Shown here: positions 48,501 through 63,500 of the stretch, in pieces | Layout: each line of letters begins with the position of its first letter | How positions within the stretch are numbered: the first letter of the stretch is position 1 | NCBI GenBank assembly: GCA_963281255.1 | Contig: OY725491.1 | Span: forward strand, 5,692,857 to 5,756,856 | Direction of reading: 5' to 3' | DNA: 64,000 nucleotides | From: Aphrocallistes beatrix | Taxonomy: Eukaryota; Porifera; Hexactinellida; Sceptrulophora; Aphrocallistidae | Program-made: the position numbers and the translations under genes | Notes under the pieces: generated by a model | What the model was told of the DNA's origin: nothing | The model's input: only the letters and a program-made list of their open reading frames with translations | Databases searched by the model: none

Positions 48501-51500
48501 TGGTGCAAGATTCTCATTTCCATTTATCAAAATAGATTCACAGTTTTCTAAATATTAGAAAATAAAATCAATATTCGATTATTAGAATATTAACATAAGA
48601 CAACTTACCAATTTCACAATAGAGTTGCACTCTGTAATTGCAGTTACTAGATGTAGTGTAAGGACAGTCTAGTAGATTGGTTTCATTTCCTATGCAATTT
48701 AAATTTCTTCTCCAGAATGTATCATCACTGTTAGGAGTATATGCAGAATTCCAATTCCTCACATTGGTGAAACCCTGTTGTCTGCAAGCAACAATTGCAT
48801 CTTCATTATTGAAATATGACCGACAAACGTATTTCCATCCATCCAAATATATTTCCAAAGATTTTCCAATTGATGTAATCCTGAGACTGCCATTCACTAT
48901 AAATAAACATCATCATTTACATTGCTATTACTAAACAATTAAGTACAATTCTCAGATTTTTATGAAGCTTTATCAATCCGAAAACGTGAAAACATACTTT
49001 CATCTCAACTATAGGATATCGCCACTAACTAATAATTGAATATAATACTTTTACGGTAAAAAGTGGATTAGTTGTTTTGTGCACCGTCATAGTATCATCA
49101 TGATTGTTAGTATAATATTATAGAGTTTTTCATTTTAAACAGTCTATCAATCACAATTTTTATCCCATCCCTTATTTTTCATCAAATATTAATCTATTAC
49201 ATTATACATGATGATGTATTTAAAATTTTAACCAAATAAATAAGCGGGTCGATGTCCAATTAAATGTGGCTGAAATAAGTTTTAGATTAGATACTATCTA
49301 CCTTTAATAGAAACAAGCGCACTTCGCCTGATTACGCTGCGCGTCTTGCGGACATTTCGTGTCTGCAGACTGGAGTTACTCAATCTTTCCTATTTTGAGA
49401 ATTTATTTAATTTAAATAAATATTATAAACAAAAGTTAACAGATAATTTATCATACCGATCTGAAAATATGATATTCGAAATCTACTTATACACCCCTTA
49501 AAATCTCATGTCAACCATTGAAGCTAGTCTAGCATAATTTTCGAAATTCATCAAATGGTGTTAAAATATGTATATAAATGTGTGAAAATATATACATAAC
49601 CTTTTTAAATTGTTATACACTATAATATAATCGAGAGATCTCTATAGGTTATTACTTTGAAGTATTAAAAACGATGACAGCCTACCATTATGGCGTACAA
49701 TGAGTTCTATTGTGAGAGCGAAGCCGTACAGACTATTGCGAAAATTGTTTCCCATTTTTTTACAGAGGAGTGAAAATTTCGATTATATCTTTGAACTTAG
49801 TCGTAGTCACTAGTCATATCATTTAACACCCACATGCCAATTTTCACATTCCTATGACTTCTTCAATCAATTCGGACAAATTTAAAAAAAAACTAATCCT
49901 AGCAATTTAAGCAACGTCAATTATTCTTCTGCAAATAGTTAAAAGCAGAAGGATAAAATCACAAGATACTGCGTAATCATGATGATTTAGCAGATCTCGA
50001 AAATTTTAAAGATGTTATACTAGTAAATTATAAAAATATTTGTTTCTTCCACCTTCACAAAAATTCGAAACATTCTCTCTTAAACTCTTGCTAGCTAAGG
50101 AGGAATTACGACTTTCTATAACTACCATTCATTTAGAACTGTGCACCTATCAAACAATATTAGTAGCATATTGATGTGTCTTAAAAAGTGGTGACAATAT
50201 ACTGAAGTTCAAATTATTGCTCTAAATATTTTTGGGATTATTAATCAAAGATTCTAACACATAATTATACAAAAAGTTGTCCCTTTTATAGTAAATGTGT
50301 ATTAATAATTTGTTGCGAAGAGAATGACGATATTCAGTGGATATGTGTTTTGTCCATGTTATTAATGCATAGTCTTCTATACAACTAATGATATTGCGAG
50401 GTAAAATACCGCTATTGCAACCAATCATGATGATCAAGGCAGTAACCTAGGGCCAGTGTGAGTTTCAAACTAAATAACTGAATAAGATCGTATTAAACAT
50501 ATCATGCAAAATTACATCGTAGTCAAATAAAAGTCGTAAAAAACGAGTTTAAGAGGATGAAAAATTAAGAGAGGGGCTCTAAAATGATTATAATTAAGTT
50601 TTCCCTAAAATTTCCTTGAAGTGCTTTGCTAAATTGTGTACTCTTGTCCCCACTTCAAAAGGCTCAGCTTTTGAAGTGCGGATAAAAGTACATAATTTTT
50701 AAATTGTAGTGACTGCTGGTATGTTTGAATGCACAAATAATGTTTTTTTCAATCTTAATGAGCGTTCAACATTAGGATACTAGACTACCTGGTGTTCCAC
50801 ATTGCACTTCGACAACTGATCCATTCAGACATAACTGCTGAAAAGTAGTACAGTTGCAAATAGAAGACTCATTTCCAAAACAAAAATGTTGTAGAGGGTA
50901 AATCTGAGTGTTCAGTGGTAAATCAGACAAACTAACACTTCTAAATGTAATAGATAGAGTGTTAGAAGTTTCTCTACAAACTACATCTGCATTCTCTACT
51001 GTAAATCCATCCGCACATAGATAGTAACGTTGTTGATTGACAAAATACTCTACTATTTGAAAACGTTCTGTAGCAAATGGAGCATGCACTTCACAATCAC
51101 CTACAATATATTAGGGAGTAATGAATTACGACTAATAATTTCCATAGAATTTTGATAGCTTTTGAAACAATGGATTTTAGAGATTCTGAAAAATATGTCA
51201 GATGAATTATAGGGTGTCTCAAAAGTTCTGCAAAAACCAATTTTACTTTGTTAATTTGACTAAGATCACTTGATTGTGTTCCAAATTAGCCTCCATAAAT
51301 GACATCTACTACCATTCTAGCATTGAAATGAGCTCAACTCATTATACAAAAACATTTCTTTTAGAATTTAATATTTTTGTATAGCCATAAAATGTACCTG
51401 GGATGTGAGATTAATATTGAATTAAAAATATTCTTTACGAGACAATGAAATATATGATTCATCATTGGAAATACATTGAGAAATACAGGTTATTAGAATG

Positions 51501-54500
51501 CAAAATAATTAAGATAATCCCCTCTATTTATGATAAAAAATGAGGTTTCGGATGTTTAATCTATTTATCTATGTTCTTGTACAATACATTAGCAAAATTC
51601 GTTGGAGAACTTTTAGGACACTCTGTAAATCAAATTCAAAATCTTCTCAAAAAATAGTTTAATATTTTAATACATACACTTTATCACATGTTTACTCAAT
51701 CGAATTCTTACCTGCAGTGCAGTACAGTCTGAGATAGTATGTATAAGAGTAACTAGAACCGGAGTAGGAGTAGCATGTGTCATTAGTGTGACTACAATCA
51801 ATAATGCTAGATTCGTTCCCATTACAGCTGACTTGAAAGTTGTTTAGAAATGATGTAGCAATCGAAGCTGAATAGTAGTAGGAATTGTAATTAAGAGAAC
51901 TTGTGAAACCAAGCTGTCTACAGGTTACAGTAGAATCTGTATGAGTCCAACTATTTGGACAAATATAGCTCCAACCTCCATTATATAATATCTCGAGTAC
52001 ATTGCTATAGAGATCGCTGTAGCGAAGAGTCCCTTGATCTAAAAATAAGAAGAAGACAACAAATAGTGATGTGTATGTCTATATAAATTCAATCAATACA
52101 GCACGTTTTGCTTTATTTCATTGTGAAGTGGTAAACACTTTATGTCCGAAAACTAGAACATGCTATCTGAACAATGTACAAGATAATCTACCTTAAATAT
52201 AAATACTTGTATATACTTGATATGTTAATTATTCTTCTGCAAGTAGTTAAAGGCAGAAGGATAAAATCACAAGATACTGCGTAATCATAATGATTTAACA
52301 GATCTTGAAAAGTTTAAAGATTATAAATTATAAAAATATTTGTTTCTTCAACCTATACAAAAATTCAAAGCATTCTCTCTTAAACTCTTGCTATTTAAGG
52401 AGGAATTACGGTCTGCTGGAAACTATCACTCATTTAGAACTGTCAACCTATCATACAATATTAGTAGCATATGGATGTATCTTGAAAAGTGGTGATAATA
52501 GACTTTGTCACCACTTTTCAAGATAGTTCAAATTATTCTAAGTACTTTCGGAAAATTATTAATGAAAATATTTGAACATAATTATACAAAAACATTTATA
52601 GTAATTGTGCTTTAATGATTTGATTCATGATGATATTCAGTGGATATGTGTTTTTCCAAGTTATCAATGCACTGTTTTCTGTACAATTAGCGATATTGTG
52701 CGATAAAATACCGCTGTTGCAACCAATATTGATGATCGAGGCGGTAACCTAGGACCAGTGTGAGTTTATGATTAAATAAGAATAATTAAATAAGTTTTAC
52801 AATAGACATATCATGCAAAATTACACCGTAGTCAAACAAAAACGTATAAAAACGAGTTTGAGAGTTGAAAATTCCGCGAGGTATTCTAAAATAATAATGA
52901 TTAAGTTTAATTAACCTTAAAGTTCCCTTAAATGCTTTGCTAAATTGTGTACTCTTGTCTCCACTTCAAAATTTTCAGTTTTTGAAGTGCGGATAAAAGT
53001 ACACAAAGCTTAAATTGTAGTGACTGCTGTTAGTATGTGCTTGAATACCAGAGAATATTTTTCGATTTAATGAGAGTTCAGTATTTTGATAAGTATTAAA
53101 CTACCTGGTGCTGCACATTGCACTTCCACAACTGATCCATTCAGACATGACTGCTGAGAAGTAGTACAGTTGCAAATAGAAGCCTCATTTCCAAAACAAA
53201 AATGTTGAAGAGGGTAGATCCGCGGGTTCGGTGATAAATCAGACAAACCAACACTTCTAAATGTAGTAGATCGAGTGTTAGATGTTTCTCTACAAACTAC
53301 ATCTGCATTCTCTACTGTAAATCCATCTGCACATAAATAGTAACGTTGTTGATTGACAAAATACTCTACTATTTGAAAACGTTCAGTTGCAAATGGAGCA
53401 CGCACTTCACAATCACCTACAATATATTAGGGAGTAATAATTACAACTAATCATTTCCATAGAATTTTGAAAGGTTTTGAAACAGTGGATTTTAGAGAAC
53501 CTAAAAATAGGTCAGATGAATTAAATAGAATTCAAAATCTGAAAAAAATTGCTCAATTCTTTAGTGCGTGCACTCTATCACATGTTACTCAATCGGATTC
53601 TTACCTGCAGTGCAGTACAGTCTGAGATAGTATGTATAAGAGTAACTAGAACTGGAATAAGAGTAGCATGTGTCATTAGTGTAGCTACAATCAATAATGC
53701 TAGATTCGTTTCCATTACAGCTGACTTGAAAGTTGTTTAAAAATGATGTAGCAATCGAAGTTCTATAATAATAGTAATTGTAATTAAGAGAACTCGTGAA
53801 ACCAAGCTGTCTACAGGCTACAGTAGAATCTGCATGAGTCCAACTATATGGACAAATATAGTTCCAACCTCCATTATAGAATATCTCAACTACATTGCTA
53901 TAGAGATCGCTATAGCGAAGAGCCCCTTGATCTAAAAATAAGGAGAAAATAACAAATAGTGATGTGTATGTCTATATAAATTCAATCAATACAAAACGTT
54001 TAGCTTTATTTCATCGCGAAGTGGTAAGCACTTTATGTCTGCAAACTACTAAGTAGAACATGCTATCTGAACAATGTACAAAATAATCTACCTTTAAAAT
54101 GCTATAGACTTTGAGGTTAATTATTCTTCTGCAAGTAGTTAAAGGCAGAAGGATAAAATCACAAGATACTGCGTAATCATGATGATTTAACAGATCTCGA
54201 AAAGTTTAAAGATGATATAAATTATAAAAATATTTGTTTCTTCTACCTACATAAAAATTCAAAACATTCTCTCTTAAACTCTCGATATTTAAGGAGGAAT
54301 TACAGCCTGCTGGAAACTATCACTCATTTAGAACTGTGCACCTATCATATAATATTAGTAGCATATGGATGTACTAAAAAAGTATCTTGAAAAGTAGTGA
54401 CAATAGACTTAAATTCAAATTATTCTAAGTACTTTCGGGGAATTATTAATGAAAATATTTTAACATAATTATACAAAAACAGGTATAGTAATGATCGAGG

Positions 54501-57500
54501 CAGTAACCTAGGGCATTAACCTAGGGAGTCTTCTCTAAAATTTCCTCATATGCTTTGCTAAATAATGTACTCTTGTCCCACTTCAAAAATTTCAGTATTT
54601 GAAGTGCGGATAAAAATACACATAGCTTAAATTGTAGTGACTACTGTTATGTGTTTGAATACCAGAGAATATTTTTCGATTTAATGAGAGTTCAGAATTT
54701 TGATAAGTATTAAACTACCTGGTGCTGCACATTGCACTTCTACAACTGATCCATTCTGACATGACTGCTGAGAAGTAGTACAGTTGCAAATAGAAGACTC
54801 AATTCCAAAACAAAAATGTTGTAGAGGATAGATCTGTGTGTTCAGTGGTAAATCAGACAAACTAACGCTTCTAAATGTAATAGATGGAGTGTTAGAAGTT
54901 TCTCTACAAACTACATCTGCATTCTCTGCAGTAAATCCATCTGCACATAGATAGTAACGTTGTTGATTGACAAAATACTCTACTATTTGAAAACTTTCTG
55001 TTGCAAATGGAGCATGCACTTCACAATCACCTACAAGATATTAGGGAGTAATGAATTACGACTAATAATTTCCATAGAATTTTAGTAGCTTTTAAAACGA
55101 TGGATTTCAGAGAATCTGAAAAGTACGTCAGATGAATTGAATAGAATTCAAAATCTGAAAAAGCTTAATCTTTTAGTGCGTGCACTCAATCACAATTTAC
55201 TCAATCAGATTCTTACCTGCAGTGCAGTACAATGTGAGATAGTATGTATAAGAGTAACTAGAACCGGAGTAGGAGTTGCATGTGTCGTTAGTGTAGCTAC
55301 AATCAATAATGCTAGATTCGTTTCCATTACAGCTGACTTGAAAGTTGTTTAAAAATGATGCAATCGAAGTTCTATAATAGTAGTAATTGTAACTAAGAAC
55401 ACTTGTGAAACCAAGCTGTCTACAGGCTACAGTAGAATCTGTATGAGTCCAACTATCTGGACAAATATAACTCCAACCTCCATTATAGAATATCTCAACT
55501 ACATTGCTATAGTAATCGCTATAGCGAAGAGCCCCTTGATCTAAAAATAAGAAGAAGACAACAAATAGTGATGTGAATGTCTATATAAATTCAATCAATA
55601 CAAAACGTTTAGCTTTATTTCATTGCGAAGTGGTAAATACTTTATGTCCGAAAACTAGAACATGCTATCTGTACAATGTACAAGATAATCTACCTTAAAT
55701 ATAAATACTTGTATATACTTGATATGTTAATTATCCTTCTGCAAGTATTTAAAAGCAGAAGAATAAAATCACAAGATACAGCGTTATCATGATAATTTAA
55801 CAGATCTCGAAAAGTTTAAAGATGTTATAAATTATAAAAATATTTGTTTCTTCAACCTACGCAAAAATTCAAAACATTCTCTCTTAAACTCTTGCTATTT
55901 AAGGAGGAATTACGGTCTGCTGGAAACTATCACTCATTTAGAACTGTCAACCTATCATACAATATTAGTAGCATATTAGTGTGTTATAAAAAATGGTGGC
56001 AATAGACTTAAGTTCAAATTATTCCAACTATTTTCGGGAATTTATTAATGAAAATATTTGACATAGTTATACCAAAAGGTTTACACTAATTGTGCTATAA
56101 TGATTTGTTGCAAAGAGATGACGATATTCAGTGGATATGTGTTTTACAAGTCATCAATGCGTCGTATTCTACACAATTAATGATATTACGTGGTAAAATA
56201 CAGCTGTTGCAACGAATATTGATGATCGAGATTGTAACCTAGGACCAGTGTGAGTGTATAATTAAATAATAATAATTTAATAAGATCATATTAAACACAA
56301 GCGCGCTTCGCTTGCTTGCGCTGCGTGGCTTGCGGACACTGCGCGTCCGCAGAGTCGCCCTGCAAGCACCTGGAGTTACTCAATCTAAACTATCTTTGGA
56401 TTTTTTTCCTTTATATATATATATTATAAACAAAGGTCAACGAATAATTTTTCATATGGATCCGAAAATATGATATTCGAAATCTACACCCCTGAAAACC
56501 CCATGTCAACCGTTGGAAGCAAGTTTCTAGCCTATTTTTGTAATTTGTTTACTTTGTGTATCTTTTGTAAACAAAAGTAAACGAATAATTTATCATATCG
56601 ATCTGAAAATATGATATTCGAAATCTACACCCCTAAAAACCCCATGTCAACCGTTGGAAGCTAGTTTCTAGCATAATTTTCAAAATTCGTCAAATCGTGT
56701 GAAAATATGTATATAAAGGTGTGAAAATATACAAATAACCTTTTTAACTGCCATACACTATAATATATAATTGAGACATTCATATAAGTTATTGCTTTGA
56801 AGTATTAATTACAATTACAGCCTACAATATTGTCGTATAATGATTTCTATTGTGAGAGTGAAGCCGTAAATAGTATTGTATAGAAAAGGTGTGAAAAATT
56901 GTTTTCCATTTTTTTTGCAGAGGTGTTAAAATTTCGCTTAGATCTTAGAAATTAATCGTAGATTCATCATTTGACACCTACATGCCAATTTTCGTATCTC
57001 TACGACTTGCCAATTCTTCAATCATTTCGGACAAACAAACAAAAAAAATCCTAGCATTTTAATATATAAGATATCATGCAAAATTAAATCGTCATCAAGG
57101 ATCTCAGTTTTTGAAGTGGGGGTAAGGGTACACAATGTTCAAATTGTACTAGCTACTGATGTATGTTTGAATGCACAAAGAATATTTTTCCAATTTAATG
57201 AGAGTTCAGTATTTTGATATTTATTAAACTACCTGGTGTTCCGCATTGCACTCCCACAACTGATCCATTCTGACATGACTGCTGAGAAGTAGTACAGTTG
57301 CAAATAGAAGACTCATTTCCAAAACAAAAATGTTGTAGAGGGTAAATTTGAGTGTTCAGTGGTAAATCAGACAAACTAACACTTCTAAATGTAATAGATA
57401 GAGTGTTAGAAGTTTCTCTACAAACTACATCTGCATTCTCCACAGTAAATCCATCTGCACATATATAGTAACGTTGTTGATTGACAAAATACTCTACTAT

Positions 57501-60500
57501 TTGAAAACTTTCTGTTGCAAATGGAGCATGCACTTCACAATCACCTACAAGATATTAGGGAGTAATGAATTACGACTAATAATTTCCATAGAATTTTGAT
57601 AGCTTTTGAAACAATGGATTTAAGAGAATCTGAAAAATATGTCAGATCATAGCCTACTCTAATAATCACTGTAGAATAACCAAGGATGCGGTGATAACCG
57701 AATGGATTAATACACGATTAGCCGAAAATCGTTAACCATGTAGGATAGGCATTAAAAATGAATTACCAACATATATAAACATGGCATCAAAGGACATATA
57801 TCCGTTGTCAAAATTTCGATTAGTCATCATATCATTGCGGAACAGGTCATTTTAATTTTGGGCATTTTCTAAGCTGTTTTAAGCCTACTTCTAAATGTTA
57901 TTAAGGTTGAATTTTTGTGGAGAACCAAGATTAGTACTAGGTGATTTAAAAATTTAGAATTATTCAATGAAATGTTGTTGCAATCGTAAAGCATTTTGAT
58001 TAATTTGAGCTCTATCATGCAAACTATAAGAACTAGGTCTTCAAATTTAATCGTATTTGATAGGTAATTGGCTACTTCATATTAGGTAATAATACAATTT
58101 AAACTTCTAAATTCACAGACTATAGAGTTATGCGACAATTTAGTATTTTGGTCACATTCTTAAAATCAACCCATAACTAAAAACTCGTTGAATTTAGAAG
58201 TTTAAGTTGTATTATCACCTAATAGGAAATATTTCATTGCCTATCAAACACGATCAAATTTAAAGATCTAGCTACTACAGTTTGCATGAAATGGCCCAAA
58301 CTGACCAAAATGATTTACCATAGCAACGCAGGAATGTAGCAACATTCCATTGAAAAATTCTAAATTTTTCAAATCAACTAGTACTAATCTTGGTATTATG
58401 CAAAAATCACACCTTAATACCATTTAGAAATGGGGTTAAAACAGCTCAGAAATTCGTCAAAATTGTCCTTAGAATGACCTGTTGCGCAATGATATGATGA
58501 CGAATCGAAATTTTCCTACGGATATATGTACTTTGATACCATGTTTATATATACTAGTAATACATTATTAATGCCTATTATGTATGGTTAACGATTATAG
58601 GCTAATCGTGTATGAATCCATTCGGTTACTACTTCATCCCTAGTCCATAATTTTCAGTCTACTGTGAGGCATTATTAGAGTAGGCTATGGTCAGACAAAT
58701 TAAATAGAATTCAAAATCTGAAAAAATTGCTTAATTTTTTAGTGCGTGCACTCAATCAGATTCTTACCTCCAGTGCAGTACAATGTGAGATAGTATGTAT
58801 AAGAGTAACTAGAATAGGAGTAGGAGTAGCATGTGTCGTTAGTGTAACTACAATCAATAATGCTAGATTCGTTTCCATTACAGCTGACTTGAAAGTTGTT
58901 AAAAAATGATGCAATCGAAGTTCTATAGTAGTAGGAATTGTAACTAAGAACACTTGTGAAACCAAGCTGTCTACAGGCTACAGTAGAATCTGTATGAGTC
59001 CAACTATCTGGACAAATATAACTCCAACCTCCATTATAGAATATCTCAACTACATTGCTATAGTAATCGCTATAGCGAAGAGCCCCTTGATCTAAAAATA
59101 AGGAGAAAATAACAAATAGTGATGTGTATGTCTATATAAATTCAATCAATACAGCACGTTTATCTTTATTTCATTGGAAGTGGTAAACACTTTATGTCCC
59201 CGCCAACTATAAAATATGCTATCTGAACAATCGATAAGATCATTAAATTAATTGTTTGTAAAACTATAGTACCTGGTTGTGAACATCTAATTTCAGCAAT
59301 ATTACCCTCTGTACATTGCATCTGCATCATTGAACAATGACACAAACTTGATTCATTACCATTACACGTGATGTTATATGGATATATCTCATAGCTAGTC
59401 TCCAGCTGAGATTTGTGTATAGATGATATTGATTCTGCTCCATCCAAAACTCCGTTTTCACGACAAATCACATCAGCTTCTTTAGTTGATATTGAGTTAG
59501 AGCAAATATAATACCAATTTTCATTCATGTACATCCTGACTGGCTGATCTGATGTATTTTCACTCGAAATATATGATTGACAACCCTCTATTTAGAATGG
59601 ATTAAGATTACATTACATTATTAGGTGAGTAAATGAGAAAAGAGCCTCGTAAACTATACCTGTTCTGCAAGATATGTAACTTTCATAGTAACAGTAAGAT
59701 GTTAAGTCATATGCACACTCTAGAATGTTAGTTTCATCTCTGAAACATCGAGGATTTGGGAAAATATTCGTTGTAGTATATCCAATATAAATAGAATTAA
59801 ATGCAGATGCATCTCGGTATCCCAAGTATCTACATGCAACGTTAAATACTCCTTGAGATGTACCATCATAGTATCTACTACAAACCCTCTTCCAACCGTC
59901 TAGATAGACCTCCAAAATTCCAGATGTTCCATTGCTCAGTCGTAAATAGCCATTACCTAATGTGTGTATAATATTATGTTTATGTTCAAGTAGGAATTCA
60001 GAGGTTCCTAGGTTTGTTCTAGAGAAAACATGCCCACTACCCTAAAATCACGAAAGAGCCTAAAGCTTTCACTCCTACCCAAAGTATTTCATCGAAATAC
60101 TTAGGTCATCAAGGGAAGCTCTAGGCCCGCAGGCTCTACTGGCAGGAGAAGATCTGGGATATTCTTAGGAGGGGTTCTTCGAGTTGACGGATGACCTTCA
60201 TTTAATATAACAAAATGTTATTTTACTCAATCCATGGAAGCTGAACAAAAACTAAGTTATGCCATACATGTTGTGATTTGTCTATGCAATTCTATTTCTG
60301 TACAAGAATAGCAGCAGTAAGTAAAAAATTGTATTACTGACGGTAATTGGATGGTGTTGTGATGTTGCGAGCTGAAAATTATGTAACTATATATAAGCTA
60401 TAGTGGTAGGTCAGATGATTATAACGGAGGGCTCAGGTTTTACGGACTAGGACTACAGCCGGGTTAGAAATAATCGTAGAAGTGGTTAAAGTTTGTTTAT

Positions 60501-63500
60501 TAGGATACTAAAATTCTAAAATGGTAAAAAGTTTGAGTTAAAGGGTGCAATTTTTCAGGGGAAACGGAAAAGCATTCAATGTACAGCGAACGGTTTTTCT
60601 ATGTAAATCGAATAGTAAAACAAGGAAAAATTCGTTTGAGATAACAAACGTTCAAGATAACGGGTATTTGAGATAGCAGATGTTGACTGTATTGGTCAGA
60701 TGAAGTCCTAAAATATTAACCATATGTAGTATACTAAACCAGACTAACTATCCTTGCTATTAAAACTCGATTAATGTATATATATATATATATAGTATAC
60801 AAGCGCGCTTCACTTGATTGCGCTGCGCGGCTGACGGACACTTTGTGTCCGCTGGAGGCTCCCTTCGGTCGCCTGGGGTCACATTGTTAATTTTAAGGGA
60901 GATAGCATCTCTAAATATGTCTGTACTACTGTGATAATCGATACCACTCACAAAAATTGTCAATTTTAACATTTTTGATGCGTAATGATGTCATAACAAA
61001 GTGATGAGTCATCATTATTTGATTATAGTTGCATAATATGTGAGATATGTTAATATACAGATTCTATTAAAATTTCAGCCTTCTATCTCCTGTAATGGCC
61101 GCCAGCCGCGCAGCGCAAGCAAGCGAAGCGCGCTTGTAAGTACTTAATTTCTCAAGCAGAGTGGATCTATGGTATTAATCTGCAGTTAAAATAATTTCTT
61201 AGTTGATGTGCATTATATTATACATTTTCCGCTGTAGTTTGACCAGGCAGTGGTGAGTGTCGGGAGGGGAGGGACAAACTCCAACCCCCTGCTGATTGTA
61301 AGTTCAACTTTGATCATATGCCAAACAACTTGTTTGGACTTCAAAAGAAATTCAGATTCTACATTAAATAGGATATGATTGTATAATAGTATTCTAGAAT
61401 CGGATATTTTTCTTTGATTTTCATTCACTAAATTTATAATCCAAGTTTTCATGCTACTTTTTCTATTATTTTTAATACTTTATTAAATTTAACATACTTG
61501 GCTTTCTGCATTCAACATGAACAATACGATTTGAAGAACATTGTTGTGAAATCTTTCCACATGCACAAACTGAATTCTCATTTCCATCACATTGGAAGTA
61601 AAACGGATAGATAGGATAGTTAGATGGTTGGATTGGTAGAAATGTATAATTGCTAGCATTACTGTCATGATTCTCTCTGCAGATTATATCAGCTGTTTGT
61701 TGTGTAAAGTTGTCTTCACACAAGGAATACCATTGATCAATGTATATCTGGACAGCTTCAAGAGATTCAGGATTTCTCAATAATGATTCGCAGCCATCTA
61801 CAATGAACTTAGATTAATGCAAATATGAATTAGACATATAATGACACAAAGGAAAAAATATTAATTAGTTTTTTACTAAATATTCAATACGAACGAAATC
61901 ACGTTACAATAAATATCTAACAAAGTATTTTCGTGTGTCAGCATATAATTTGTTTCTATGGGAATTTAGTAGCACTGTATGTATATCTATAACATTTCCA
62001 AGTCTTTCTAATATTATTTAATTTACAAATGTAAAACAATTGAATACCTTCTTCGCATGTTACAATACTCTCATCGTAGCAGTATGAATATTCACTGTAG
62101 GAGCAATCCAACAAACTCGTTTCATTACCCAAACAATGAACAGAATTAATAATATTTAGATCAGTTAGGTAGTAGTAGTAGTAGTAGTAGTAGTAGTATA
62201 AGTATAAATAAGAAAATGACTCAGCTCTTCTAAATCCAGCACTTCTGCAAATAACATCTGCTTCAAGCGAATTAATTGAATAATCACACACAAGTTTCCA
62301 GTCTCCGTCGTACACTTCTACATATCCATAATAACCGCGGCTGAGGCGTATGCTCCCATTCTCTACATAATAGTATAAATCAAAATTTCGATCTACAAAA
62401 TAAAATCGTTGGGAATGGTTGTTGTGACTTATAAGTATTGAAGTATTGGTAACTGTCTCTGAAAATATTAAAGTTTGAGATTTCTACACATATTATTTGA
62501 AAAAAAACTACATTTTTGATACATTGAAAGGCTATTTCGTAATCTTGAAAAAAATTTGATCTCCCTTGAAGGTCGAGATAACGAGTGTATCATGTAATTA
62601 ATAAAACACATAATTACTCTGCTTCTCTACGAGGGTCAGTACGGAGGTTTACATTCTAATAATCTGTAATTCCGGCCACACATTATAAATAAATAGTAAG
62701 GATGTGACCCCATGCGCCAAGAGGGCGCCTCCGACGGACACAGTGTCCGCTGGAGGCTTCCTTCGGTCGCCTGGGGTCACACTGGTTGATTATAAGGGAG
62801 ATAACATCTCTAAATATGCATGTCCCACTGTTCTAATCGATATCGCACGAAAAATCACCAAAAATATCAAATTTTAAAATTTTGATGAGTAATGATGATG
62901 TTATAAAAGAGTGATGTATCATCATTTTTTGATGATAGTTGTATCATATGTGAAGCATGTTAGTATACATATTTTATTAAAATTTCAGCCTACTATCTCC
63001 TATAATGGCGACATTTTTCTCTGAGCTCAGAACTTACTGGAGCCATAGCCAAAACACTCCCACATGCCAAAAATCAGCTTTCTATGACCGGCAGTTTCTT
63101 CAATCAATTCGTTACAGATATATACAGGGTGTCTCAAAAGTTCTGCAACAAATATTGCTGATGCATTATACATAGATAAATAGATCGAATATCCGGTACC
63201 TCTTTTTAATAAAAAATAAGGAGGATTATCTTAATTATTTTGCATTCCCAATGGCCTGCTTTTCTCAATTTATTTGCAATGCTGGATCATATATATCGTT
63301 ATCTAGTAAATAATATTTTTTATCTCAATAAAAAACCTCATATCCATGGTACATTTGACGTCTGTACTTAAAATACTCGCGTTCTTATAGAAGATTTCCG
63401 TTAGATAAATCAAAAGTAATAATATTATTTTAGTATTATGAATCAATTACAGAATATAGAAGTGATTAATGTAATATTTCATCAGAAAAATAGTGATCTT

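Larger units (their letters stand above)
49918..59210 (-). repeat. Four tandem SRCR-dyad units of receptor E, introns included
   Basis: Units begin near 49918, 52228, 54118 and 55727, each opening with a shared intronic block (ATTCTTCTGCAAGTAGTTAAA and GATACTGCGTAATCAT) followed by a class 2 exon starting GDCEV(H/R)APFATE and a class 1 exon ending LYCTAG. Class 2 proteins differ at few residues. Unit lengths differ because of later insertions (51210-51625, 56297-57070, 57648-58689) and a deletion near 54490-54540. Confidence 0.8.
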
